Part shown: piece after piece, positions 17,288 to 25,005 of the stretch
Numbering within the stretch: the first letter of the stretch is position 1
How the letters are laid out: the number at the start of each line of letters is the position of its first letter
Origin: Streptomyces sp. NBC_01445
GTDB lineage: Bacteria > Actinomycetota > Actinomycetes > Streptomycetales > Streptomycetaceae
NCBI RefSeq assembly: GCF_035918235.1
Contig: NZ_CP109485.1
Location: forward strand, 4,464,001-4,528,000
Direction of reading: 5' to 3'
Length of the DNA: 64,000 nt
Notes under the pieces: generated by a model
What the model was told of the DNA's origin: nothing
Databases searched by the model: none
What the model saw: the letters and a program-made list of their open reading frames with translations, nothing else
Position numbers and translations under genes: made by a program

Positions 17288-18852
17288 CGGGCGTCCCCGC
17301 CTTCGGCGTCTTCCGTGTGCTCGAGGTGGCCGGAGGCCGCACCTGTCATGGCGGAGCCCAGCTCCTCCGGGGTGATGGTGGCGGGGTCGGCGTCGGCGAC
17401 CAGGCGGCCGCGGTACATCACCCGCAGGGTGTCGGACAGGCCGATCAGCTCGTCCAGGTCGGCCGAGATGAGCAGCACGGCGAGGCCCTCGCGGCGGGCG
17501 CGGCGGATCTGGTCCCAGATCTGGGCCTGTGCGCCGACGTCCACACCGCGGGTGGGGTGGGCGGCGATCAGCAGCTTGGGCGCGTGGCTCATCTCGCGGC
17601 CGACGATCAGCTTCTGCTGGTTGCCGCCGGACAGGGAGGCCGCGGTGACCTCGATGCCCGGGGTGCGGACGTCGTAGTCGCGCACGATGCGCTCGGTGTC
17701 GGCGCGGGCGGCCTTGAGGTCGAGCAGCCCGCCCTTGGAGTTGGGGCGCTCGGTGACATGGCCGAGGACCCGGTTCTCCCACAGCGGCGCTTCGAGGAGC
17801 AGCCCGTGACGGTGCCGGTCCTCGGGGATGTAACCGACACCGGCTTCGCGGCGCTTGCGGGTGGGGGTCCGGGTGACGTCGGCGCCGTCCAGAGCGACGG
17901 TGCCGCGGTCCGGGGCCCGCATGCCCATGATGGCCTCGACGAGTTCGGACTGGCCGTTGCCCTCCACGCCCGCGATGCCGAGGACTTCGCCGCGGTGGAT
18001 GGTGAAGCTGACGTCGTCGAGGATGACGCGCTCGACGCCGTCCAGGTCGGTCTGCGTGAGGCGCACCCCGCCCAGGTGGAGCATCGGGGTGTCGGTGACC
18101 GTCGACTCCTCGGTCTCCGGCGACGGCAGCTCGCTGCCGACCATGAGCTCGGCGAGCTGCTTGGTGCTCGTGTTCTTCGGGTCGGCCGTGCCGACCGTGG
18201 TCCCGCGCCGGATGACCGTGATCTCGTCCGCGACGGAGAGCACTTCGCCCAGCTTGTGGGAGATGAAGATGACCGTGAGGCCCTCGGACTTGAGCTCGCG
18301 CAGGTTGTCGAAGAGCGCGTCGACCTCCTGCGGCACGAGGACCGCGGTGGGCTCGTCGAGGATCAGCGTCCGGGCGCCCCGGTAGAGGACCTTGAGGATC
18401 TCGACGCGCTGCCGGTCGGCGACCCCGAGCTCCTCGACGAGGACGTCGGGGCGCACCCCGAGGCCGTACGCCTCCGATATCTCGCGGATCTTCGTACGTG
18501 CCTTGCCGCCGATGCCGTGCAGCTTCTCGGCGCCCAGGACGACGTTCTCCAGGACGGTGAGGTTGTCGGCCAGCATGAAGTGCTGGTGGACCATGCCGAT
18601 GCCGCGCGCGATGGCGTCGGCGGGCGTGGCGAAGGTGACCTGGGTGCCGTCGACCGCGATGGTGCCCTCGTCCGGCTTCTGCATGCCGTAGAGGATCTTC
18701 ATCAGGGTCGACTTGCCGGCGCCGTTCTCACCGCACAGGGCGTGGACGGTGCCCCGCCGTACGGTGATGTCGATGTCGCGGTTGGCGACGACGCCGGGAA
18801 AGCGCTTGGTGATGCCGCGCAGTTCGACGGCGGGAGGGCTGGACGCGTTGAT
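17284..18852 (-). CDS. Nucleoside ABC transporter ATPase with non-canonical ATC start
   Basis: A 522-residue protein with two fused ATP-binding halves, the usual size for ATPases of BMP-type nucleoside importers. The first Walker A (GENGAGKST) is at residues 41-49 only if translation begins at ATC 18852. There is no ATG, GTG or TTG in frame between the upstream stop (TAG near 18957) and the Met at residue 51 (18702), which would leave out the whole Walker A. A GAGGAGA Shine-Dalgarno lies exactly 7 nt before the ATC, where ATG would be expected. Walker B is LILDEPT in half 1; half 2 has LSGGNQQK but a degenerate Walker B (LLIAAHPTRGVD). Rare ATC initiation, a mutation or a base-call error are the options. 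Confidence 0.9.
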   Translation of the reverse strand: MNASSPPAVELRGITKRFPGVVANRDIDITVRRGTVHALCGENGAGKSTLMKILYGMQKPDEGTIAVDGTQVTFATPADAIARGIGMVHQHFMLADNLTVLENVVLGAEKLHGIGGKARTKIREISEAYGLGVRPDVLVEELGVADRQRVEILKVLYRGARTLILDEPTAVLVPQEVDALFDNLRELKSEGLTVIFISHKLGEVLSVADEITVIRRGTTVGTADPKNTSTKQLAELMVGSELPSPETEESTVTDTPMLHLGGVRLTQTDLDGVERVILDDVSFTIHRGEVLGIAGVEGNGQSELVEAIMGMRAPDRGTVALDGADVTRTPTRKRREAGVGYIPEDRHRHGLLLEAPLWENRVLGHVTERPNSKGGLLDLKAARADTERIVRDYDVRTPGIEVTAASLSGGNQQKLIVGREMSHAPKLLIAAHPTRGVDVGAQAQIWDQIRRARREGLAVLLISADLDELIGLSDTLRVMYRGRLVADADPATITPEELGSAMTGAASGHLEHTEDAEGGDAR

Positions 18853-18859
18853 GGCGCAC

Positions 18860-18866
18860 TCTCCTC
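18860..18866 (-). promoter_or_regulatory. Shine-Dalgarno deciding the ATC start of the ABC ATPase
   Basis: GAGGAGA on the complement, 7 nt before ATC 18852. It fixes the start position even though the codon is not canonical. The same bases could not serve a useful start in another frame. Confidence 0.7.
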
Positions 18867-18953
18867 GGGGGACAGGACGTACGTACGGAAGGGGTGAACG
18901 GTCGCGCGGAGCCGCGCGGGGGCGCGTCGGCGACGGTAATACGCCAACCCATA

Positions 18954-18967
18954 GCTACACGCGTAGA
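18954..18967 (-). promoter_or_regulatory. Nucleoside-gene operator upstream of the ABC operon
   Basis: CTACACGCGTAG (18955-18966), one mismatch from the perfect palindrome at add, about 100 bp upstream of the ATPase start. On the complement it reads into TAGCTA, a possible -10. The 193 bp between the ATPase and BMP genes hold no other gene. Confidence 0.6.
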
Positions 18968-19045
18968 GTTGACACATTGTTATGGCCCGGCGAGGGGAAG
19001 CTTTCGCCACTCCCCCCGCCGAGCCGGGCCCTCAGGGGCCTGAGG

Positions 19046-20107
19046 TCACGGGGTGGTCTTGACCTTGACCTTGCCGCTCGCGATCTGCTCCTTGGCGGCG
19101 TCCAGCTTGGCCTGGATGTCGTCGATGTAGCCGCCGGAGGTGGCGAGCGAGACGCCGCCGTCCTTCAGGGCGTAGGTGTTGGTGCCGGTCTTCGGCGAAC
19201 CGTCCTTGACCGACTGGATCAGGTCGTAGACGCCGATGTCGACGTTCTTGACGACCGAAGTCAGGATCGAGGACTTGTACTTGGCCAGACCCGGGATGTT
19301 GTACTGGTCCGAGTCGACGCCGATCGCCCAGGCGCCCTTCGTGCCGGAGACGGCCTCGATGGCACCGTTGCCGGAGGAGCCGGCCGCCGAGTAGACGACG
19401 TCGGCGCCCTTGTCGAGCATGCCCTGGGCGGCTTCCTTGCCCTTGTCCGGGGAGGCGAAGCCGGAGGTGTCCGAACCGTGGCTCAGGTACTGGACGTCGA
19501 CCTTGATCTTCGGGTTGGTGGCCTTGACGCCCTGGACGTAGCCCGCCTCGAACTTCTTGATCAGCGGGACGTCGACACCGCCGATGAAGCCGACGTGGTC
19601 CTTCTTCGTCTTCAGCGCGGCGGCGACGCCGGCCAGGTAGGAGCCCTGCTCCTCGGTGAAGACGATGGAGTCGGTGTTCTTGGCGTTCACCACGGAGTCG
19701 ACGATGCCGAAGGTGGTCTTCGGGTACTTCGCGGAGACCTTGGTCATCGAGGTGGCGTACGCGTAGCCGACCCCGATGATGGGGTTGTAGCCGGCGTCGG
19801 CCAGGTCGGACAGGCGCTGCTCGCGGTCGGCCTCGGTGTCGGAGGTCTTGGCGGTCAGCTCCTTGAGGTCACCGCCGAACTCCTTCTTGGCCTTGTCGGC
19901 ACCGCGCGCGGCGGAGTCGTTGAAGGAGTGGTCGCCGCGGCCGCCGACGTCGAAGGCGAGGCCGATCTTGACCCCGCCCTTCTTGCCGGAGTCCGACGAG
20001 GAGCCCGAGGACTCGTTGTCCGAGGAAGTGCCGCCACATGCGGTGGCGGTGAGAGCGAGTGCCGCGGTGGCTATGCACGCAGCAGAGATTTTGGCTACCC
20101 GGCGCAA
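19046..20107 (-). CDS. BMP-family nucleoside-binding lipoprotein
   Basis: 353 residues: signal peptide with lipobox-like TATAC (Cys about 24), a Ser/Gly linker, then a BMP (basic membrane protein, PnrA-like) domain starting VKIGLAFDVGGRGDHSFND, with GVGYAYATSM, GFIGGVD and VVYSAAGSSGNG. PnrA-type proteins capture purine or pyrimidine nucleosides for an ABC importer. TTG 20107 follows AAGGAG at 6 nt. It lies just upstream of the ATPase-permease-permease-cdd operon on the same strand but has its own operator, so binding protein and membrane complex are co-regulated as two units. Confidence 0.93.
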   Translation of the reverse strand: MRRVAKISAACIATAALALTATACGGTSSDNESSGSSSDSGKKGGVKIGLAFDVGGRGDHSFNDSAARGADKAKKEFGGDLKELTAKTSDTEADREQRLSDLADAGYNPIIGVGYAYATSMTKVSAKYPKTTFGIVDSVVNAKNTDSIVFTEEQGSYLAGVAAALKTKKDHVGFIGGVDVPLIKKFEAGYVQGVKATNPKIKVDVQYLSHGSDTSGFASPDKGKEAAQGMLDKGADVVYSAAGSSGNGAIEAVSGTKGAWAIGVDSDQYNIPGLAKYKSSILTSVVKNVDIGVYDLIQSVKDGSPKTGTNTYALKDGGVSLATSGGYIDDIQAKLDAAKEQIASGKVKVKTTP

Positions 20108-20167
20108 GGGAGGCTCCTTCGACCTGACCTGAGCGCCGGGCTCCCGGCGCTGGTTTTCGGACGGATC

Positions 20168-20181
20168 GTAACGCGCGTAGA
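20168..20181 (-). promoter_or_regulatory. Nucleoside-gene operator upstream of the BMP gene
   Basis: TAACGCGCGTAG at 20169-20180: the right half-site is perfect and the left has two mismatches to CTACGC. It lies about 60 bp upstream of the TTG start. The rest of 20108-20316 shows no gene. Confidence 0.55.
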
Positions 20182-20316
20182 TGTCAGATAAAGGGCCGTT
20201 CCGCAGCCGTTATCGGATTGACGCGAACGACGCCCGGCGGTCCGGTCTACGGGGCGTTACGGGGGTGGGTCGGGTGGGTTACGTGCCGCCCACACCGACC
20301 CTTTCCCCGCACCGAT

Positions 20317-21576
20317 TTACGCCCCCTGCTCCCGTGCGGCCCCGTCCATCAGCGCCGCCGCGGTGAACAGCTCCACTCCTACGGTGATCGCCGACTCGTC
20401 GGCGTCGAAGTCGCCCTGGTGCAGGTCGCGTCCGCCGCGCTCGCCGGGGGTGCGCACCCCGAGGCGGGCCATGGCGCCGGGGACGTGCTCCAGATACCAG
20501 GAGAAGTCCTCGCCGCCCAGGCTCTGCTGGGTGTCCTCGACGGAGTGGGCGCCGCGGCGCAGCGTCATCGCGGCGGTCAGGAGGTCGGTGACCTCCGGGT
20601 CGTTGACCACGGGCGGCACCCCGCGGATGTAGTTGATCTCCGACTTGGCGCGGTAGAGGTCGGCGATCTCCTGGATCGCGCCGTGCACCAGGTCGGGCGC
20701 CTGCCGCCACGCTTCGAGGTCGAGGCAGCGGACGGTGCCGGACAGCTCGGCGTGCTGCGGGATGACGTTGCACGCGTGGCCGGATTCGATACGTCCCCAG
20801 GTCACGGCGAGGCCCGAGCGGGCGTCGATGCGGCGGGCGACGAGCGCGGGGACCTCGGTGGCCACCTTCGCGGCGGCGGTCACGAGGTCGGTGGTGAGGT
20901 GGGGGCGCGCGGTGTGCCCGCCGGGCCCGTCGAGCGCGACCTCGAGACGGTCGCAGGCCGAGGTGATCGCGCCGTGCCGCAGCCCGATCCGGCCCGCGTC
21001 GACCTTCGGGTCGCAGTGCACGCCGATGATCGACCCGACGCCTTCGAGCACGCCCGACTCGATGGCGTCGGGGGCGCCGCCGGGCAGCACCTCCTCGGCG
21101 GGCTGGAAGATCAGGCGTACGGGGTGCGGGAGCCGGCCCTGCCGGTGCAGCTCGGCGAGGACCAGGCCCGCGCCGAGCACGACCGTCGTGTGCACGTCAT
21201 GGCCGCAGGCGTGAGCGCGGCCGGGCACGGTGGATCGGTAGGCGCAGCTCGCCTTGGTGTCCGGGATGGGAAGCGCGTCGATGTCGGCGCGCAGGGCGAG
21301 CATGGGGGGCCCGCCCCGCCACTCCCCCTCCGCCGTGCCGATGTCGCAGACGAGTCCCGTGCCGATGTCCAGAATGCGTGGAGTGAGCCCGGCCTTCTCC
21401 AGGCGGGCCCTGATCGCCGCCGTGGTGCGGAACTCCTGGTTGCCGAGCTCGGGGTGCATGTGCAAGTCGCGGCGGAAGGCAACCAGTTCGGCACGGAGCT
21501 CTTCGGACAGCGTGCCGGGGAGCGCTCCGGAGGGGACCACTTCCCCGGGCTGACCGGCCTCGGACTCTCGGGACAT
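20317..21576 (-). CDS. M20-family amidohydrolase
   Basis: 419 residues, the usual length for M20D amidohydrolases (hippurate hydrolase/IAA-amino-acid hydrolase-like). Metal motifs: HACGHDVHTT with the two His ligands, FQPAEEVLPGG with the Glu pair, and GVHCDPKVDAGRIG; the C-terminal LGGEDFSWYLEHVPG is characteristic. It hydrolyses N-acyl amino acids or similar amides in the cytosol; the substrate is not deducible. ATG 21576 is chosen; GTG 21588 in frame is possible. It stands alone between two intergenic regions. Confidence 0.88.
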   Translation of the reverse strand: MSRESEAGQPGEVVPSGALPGTLSEELRAELVAFRRDLHMHPELGNQEFRTTAAIRARLEKAGLTPRILDIGTGLVCDIGTAEGEWRGGPPMLALRADIDALPIPDTKASCAYRSTVPGRAHACGHDVHTTVVLGAGLVLAELHRQGRLPHPVRLIFQPAEEVLPGGAPDAIESGVLEGVGSIIGVHCDPKVDAGRIGLRHGAITSACDRLEVALDGPGGHTARPHLTTDLVTAAAKVATEVPALVARRIDARSGLAVTWGRIESGHACNVIPQHAELSGTVRCLDLEAWRQAPDLVHGAIQEIADLYRAKSEINYIRGVPPVVNDPEVTDLLTAAMTLRRGAHSVEDTQQSLGGEDFSWYLEHVPGAMARLGVRTPGERGGRDLHQGDFDADESAITVGVELFTAAALMDGAAREQGA

Positions 21577-21782
21577 CAGTTGGTTCACCCTTTGAAGGGT
21601 AGGCCGGGGCGGGGGTCGGCCGCCCCACGATCAACAAAAGTTCAACCGAATTGGGGTAAGAAATGCGGCCGGAGTGCGCATGCGCTTCACGCGAAGTGGG
21701 TAGGACGTCTCTTTCGCGGCGAGTTGTCTTCGGCCCCTCCGTCACACGCCGCCTCGCCCTCCGCGGGCCCGATGAACTCGGA

Positions 21783-21820
21783 CGTGCCCGCCTCCGAGGC
21801 GACCCCGGGAGGCGGGCACG
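21783..21820 (-). terminator. Hairpin after the DUF1906 gene
   Basis: Perfect 13-bp stem (21783-21795 with 21808-21820) in the 336-bp stretch between the amidohydrolase start and the DUF1906 stop. It is the most likely end of the latter transcript. Apart from this hairpin and the amidohydrolase promoter side, I see nothing in 21577-21912. Confidence 0.65.
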
Positions 21821-21912
21821 GCCCGGCACTCCCTGACACCGGCCAGGTCGAGGGCGAGCAGCCCGGGCAGCGTCTGATCCCGGGCGCACCCCCGCCCACG
21901 TGATCTCGGCGG

Positions 21913-22743
21913 TCAGCCGACGATCGCCACCGGCGCGTCCCACGCGTCCCGGTCCACCGTGATCGTGTAACCGCCGCGCGACTCCTTGCTGTTCACCATG
22001 TACTGGTGGGCGCGGCGGTGGCCGGTCCACAGGGTGGAGGCGAAGGGCCAGTACGTCGTGGTCGTGTTGACCTTGTCCCAGAGCGCGTACCAGAGGATGT
22101 CCGGCATGTCCGTGCGGTTCGTCGTCGTGGCGACGGCCTTCGCGCTGGAGCTGCGGAAGCCGTAGAAGCCGGTCCGGTAGCTCTTGGTGTGCACGGCCTT
22201 GTCCCAGGCGCGGACGTAGGTGAGGACCGCGTTGTTGCAGGACGTGTTCGTCGTGTCGTACGACTCCATGTCCAGGTAGAGCGGGGAGCCGGCCTTCATG
22301 CCGAGGGCGGCGGCCTTGGTGACGGCGTCGGCGCCGTCCTTCGCGCCGAGCGAGGCGGCGGTGGACGCGGTCATCTTCTCGGGGTTCGCGCCGGACTGGC
22401 AGGGCGGCTGGGCACCCACGTAGAGCGGGATCAGCTTCCAGCCGGAGGCGCTGACCGACTTCACCCAGGACGCGGTGAGGTTGGGCTGGGCGCAGCCGCG
22501 GTTCTTGCCGCCGACGTAGACGGCGGCGGCGCCGTAGAAGCCGGTCTTCCAGGCCTTCATGGCGGAGAGGGAGGGGGCCGTGCAGGTGTCGAAGGCGCGG
22601 CCGGTGTACGTCTTGGCCGCGGGCAGCGTGGTGGCTGTCGCCGACTGGGCGACGATCGCTCCGGTGGCGGCCAGTGCCACGCCTGCGGCGGACATGGCGA
22701 CGTAGCGGCGTCTCTTGGAGAGGCGGTGTCGGGGGTGCGTCAC
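21913..22743 (-). CDS. Secreted DUF1906 glycoside-hydrolase-like protein
   Basis: 276 residues. It has a long basic N-terminus (HPRHRLSKRRRY) and a hydrophobic Ala-rich core ending near SATATTLPAAK, a Tat/Sec-type signal. The mature part begins GRAFDTCTAPSLSAMKAW, with FYGAAAVYVGGKNRGC, PLYLDMESYD (candidate Asp/Glu active residues) and a late YTITVDRDAWD. This is the DUF1906 (Rv2525c-like) TIM-barrel family, thought to be glycan hydrolases of the cell envelope. GTG 22743 follows AGAGGA. Position beside the glycopolymer cluster makes an envelope role plausible but unproven. Confidence 0.83.
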   Translation of the reverse strand: MTHPRHRLSKRRRYVAMSAAGVALAATGAIVAQSATATTLPAAKTYTGRAFDTCTAPSLSAMKAWKTGFYGAAAVYVGGKNRGCAQPNLTASWVKSVSASGWKLIPLYVGAQPPCQSGANPEKMTASTAASLGAKDGADAVTKAAALGMKAGSPLYLDMESYDTTNTSCNNAVLTYVRAWDKAVHTKSYRTGFYGFRSSSAKAVATTTNRTDMPDILWYALWDKVNTTTTYWPFASTLWTGHRRAHQYMVNSKESRGGYTITVDRDAWDAPVAIVG

Positions 22744-22842
22744 GGATTCCTCTGGGCGCTGTGTGCGGAGTGGGGGGTGCGGTGGGTTTGACCTGCCGGC
22801 GCCCCGTGGGGTTGCCCTTCGGATTGCCACGCGATCACCAAG

Positions 22843-22883
22843 GTCTGACCAAGATCGGGCCCGCGGGGGCCCGGCGGTCAGAC
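22843..22883 (-). terminator. Terminator overlapping the end of the polysialyltransferase-like gene
   Basis: Stem GTCTGACC/GGTCAGAC (22843-22850 with 22876-22883) enclosing a second GGGCCC repeat; it starts within the stop-codon region. Confidence 0.55.
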
Positions 22884-23966
22884 GGCCGGGGCGACCGAGG
22901 CGAGGCGGTGTACGTCGCGTGCGGTGCCGGTGACGCCGGAGAGGAAGCCCTGGGCGCGCGGTGAGGCGTTCTCCGTCAGCCAGGCGGGGTCGATGTCGCA
23001 GACGGCGACGCGGACCTCGGTGCCGACGAGGGCCAGGGGCAGGGTGTGGACGACCGTCGAGGGGAAGCTGAGGATCGTACGGCCGATGGGGCCGCGGCGG
23101 GCGATCAGTTCCAGGGGGAGGTCGGGACGGACCACTTCGAGGCCGGTCTCGGTGGCGAGGCGGTGCAGCTTGTCCGAGCTCTCGCGGCGGTGGGCGAAGT
23201 AGCGCGTCGCGCCGTGAGCGCGGGCGAGGGCGCGGACGGCCTCCAGGTAGCGGTCCGGGTCGACGACGCCGGTCTCGACGAGGGACGTGCCGACGAGGTC
23301 GGCGCCCTTCGTCATGCGGGGCGGGCCGAAGCGGGCGCGGGTCCAGGTGAAGTCGTTGCGGGTGACGCGGACACCGTCGGGGACGGAGTCGATCGGCATG
23401 GCCGAGAAGACCTCGACGGTGCGGCGGGTGCCGTCGGGGGTGAGGCGGCGGCGGGCGGCGGCGGACACGGGCGCGAAGACGACGTCGCGCGGTCCGGGGC
23501 GGCCGCCGCGGCGGTGCCAGCGCACGAGGCGCTCACCGCGGGCGAGCTGGGAGACGAACTCCATGGTCGCGGTGCCGTCGTCGACGACGACGAGTTCGGG
23601 GGCCCGGGTGATCGTCAGCAGGAGCTGCACGTAGCGGGAGAACGGGTCGCCGATGACGATGCGGGCGGCCTTGCGCAGCGCGCCCGCGAGTCCGCCGATG
23701 GTGTGGAAGGGCGCGGTGGCGCCGCCGCGCGCCTCTTCCCAGCGGACGATGTGGCCCTCGTCGCGGGCGAGTTCGGCCATGCGGCGCAGCTGGCCGCGGG
23801 TCATGGGGTCCGTGGGCGACAGAACGACCAGGGTGATCCGGTCCGTCTTGTCGGTGCTCTCGGCGCGATGCGCCCATTCCAGGACGTTGAGGAGCTGGAC
23901 GGGGCTCTCCACGAAACACAGGGTTCCGGAGCGGCGTCCGGAGCGTGCTGCTGACATGGGCGACAT
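22878..23966 (-). CDS. Polysialyltransferase-like glycosyltransferase (PF07388-type)
   Basis: About 362 residues. The N-terminus TLCFVESPVQLLNVLEWAH is the hallmark start of alpha-2,8-polysialyltransferase-like proteins, followed by ARIVIGDPFSRYVQLLL and ELVVVDDGTATMEF; a late block around LELIARRGPIGRTILSFPST holds the conserved serine-rich end. The family transfers nonulosonic acids from CMP-activated donors. The neighbouring neuB and CMP-sugar synthetase would supply the donor. ATG 23966 follows GGAGG; ATG 23957 is an alternative. A strong hairpin separates it from neuB. Cytosolic, probably membrane-associated. Confidence 0.78.
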   Translation of the reverse strand: MSPMSAARSGRRSGTLCFVESPVQLLNVLEWAHRAESTDKTDRITLVVLSPTDPMTRGQLRRMAELARDEGHIVRWEEARGGATAPFHTIGGLAGALRKAARIVIGDPFSRYVQLLLTITRAPELVVVDDGTATMEFVSQLARGERLVRWHRRGGRPGPRDVVFAPVSAAARRRLTPDGTRRTVEVFSAMPIDSVPDGVRVTRNDFTWTRARFGPPRMTKGADLVGTSLVETGVVDPDRYLEAVRALARAHGATRYFAHRRESSDKLHRLATETGLEVVRPDLPLELIARRGPIGRTILSFPSTVVHTLPLALVGTEVRVAVCDIDPAWLTENASPRAQGFLSGVTGTARDVHRLASVAPAV

Positions 23967-24001
23967 GGGCCCTCCGAGGGACCTGTGGGGGGTTGGGGCC
24001 C

Positions 24002-24033
24002 GTGGGCCGGCGCCCGGCTGGGCGCCGGCCCAC
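24002..24033 (-). terminator. Intercistronic hairpin between neuB and the transferase gene
   Basis: Perfect 14-bp GC stem (24002-24015 with 24020-24033), loop GGCT, 19 bp after the neuB stop. It could end the upstream mRNA or attenuate expression of the transferase gene. Confidence 0.72.
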
Positions 24034-24052
24034 ACGGGCGGACGTCGGACGG

Positions 24053-24991
24053 TCAGACGCCGACCGGCTCGCCCGCGGCGACGGCGATCTCCGACTCGGC
24101 GACGACGCCCGCGACGCGGCGGAGCTTCTTCATCGGGCCGAGCTCCGACTCGTAGACCTTCTTGACGCCGTCACCGAGGGACGCCTCGATGGTGCGGATG
24201 TCGCGCACGAGGCGGGTGAGGCCCTGCGGCTCGACGGAGGCGGCCTGGTCGGAGCCCCACATGGCGCGGTCGAGGGTGATGTGACGCTCGACGAAGGTGG
24301 CGCCGAGGGCGACGGCGGCGAGCGTGGTCTGCAGGCCGGTCTCGTGGCCGGAGTAGCCGATCGGGACGTTCGGGTACTCGGCCTGGAGGGTGTTGATGAC
24401 GCGGAGGTTGAGCTCCTCCGCCTGCGCCGGGTAGGTCGACGTGGCGTGGCACATGAGGATGTTGTCCGAGCCGAGGACCTCGACCGCGTGACGGATCTGC
24501 TTCGGCGTCGACATGCCGGTGGAGAGGATGACCGTGCGGCCGGTGGCGCGCAGGGCGCGGAGCAGCTCGTCGTCGGTGAGCGACGCGGAGGCGACCTTGT
24601 GGGCCGGGATGTCGAACTTCTCCAGGAAGGCGACGGCCTCGGTGTCCCACGGGGAGGCGAACCAGTCGATGCCGCGCTTCTTGCAGTGCTCGTCGATCTG
24701 GCGGTACTCGTCCTCGCCGAACTCGACGCGGTGGCGGTAGTCGATGTACGTCATGCGACCCCAGGGGGTGTCGCGCTCGATGTCCCACTGGTCACGCGGG
24801 GTGCAGATCTCGGGGGTGCGCTTCTGGAACTTGACGGCGTCACAGCCGGCCTCGGCGGCCGCGTCGATCAGCTTGAAGGCGTTGTCGAGGTCGCCGTTGT
24901 GGTTGATGCCGATCTCGCCGGTGATGTACACGGGCTGGCCGGGGCCGGCGGTCTTCGAACCGAACGTGCGCAGGCGGGAGTTGGTGCTCAT
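24053..24991 (-). CDS. NeuB-family nonulosonic (Kdn/sialic) acid synthase, no SAF domain
   Basis: 312 residues forming the NeuB TIM barrel: YITGEIGINHNGD at the N-terminus, DAVKFQKRTPE, FASPWDTEAVAFL, KVASASLTDDELL, LSTGMSTPKQI, HATSTYPA, GYSGHETGL and ERHITLDRAMWGSDQAASV. The family condenses PEP with a hexose or hexosamine (6-phosphate) to a nine-carbon acid. Classical NeuB proteins are about 345 residues with a C-terminal antifreeze-like SAF domain that contacts the sugar of the partner subunit; this one ends right after the barrel. It sits next to a synthetase/phosphatase fusion, which fits a Kdn 9-phosphate route. Product assignment is inference. Confidence 0.88.
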   Translation of the reverse strand: MSTNSRLRTFGSKTAGPGQPVYITGEIGINHNGDLDNAFKLIDAAAEAGCDAVKFQKRTPEICTPRDQWDIERDTPWGRMTYIDYRHRVEFGEDEYRQIDEHCKKRGIDWFASPWDTEAVAFLEKFDIPAHKVASASLTDDELLRALRATGRTVILSTGMSTPKQIRHAVEVLGSDNILMCHATSTYPAQAEELNLRVINTLQAEYPNVPIGYSGHETGLQTTLAAVALGATFVERHITLDRAMWGSDQAASVEPQGLTRLVRDIRTIEASLGDGVKKVYESELGPMKKLRRVAGVVAESEIAVAAGEPVGV

Positions 24992-25005
24992 GACTGGGGA
25001 GTTCC

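Noticed and set aside
14835..17677. Long plus-strand frames opposite the nucleoside permeases and ATPase.
   Set aside because: Compositionally biased (Asp/Glu/Gly/Val-rich), mirror images of hydrophobic genes; no motifs.
17284..18702. Canonical ATG 18702 as start of the importer ATPase.
   Set aside because: It removes the first Walker A motif and has no Shine-Dalgarno; upstream codons continue as a perfect ABC ATPase.
18969..18974. TTGACA on the plus strand as a promoter.
   Set aside because: No -10 at suitable spacing and no plus-strand gene follows; the segment belongs to the minus-strand operator region.
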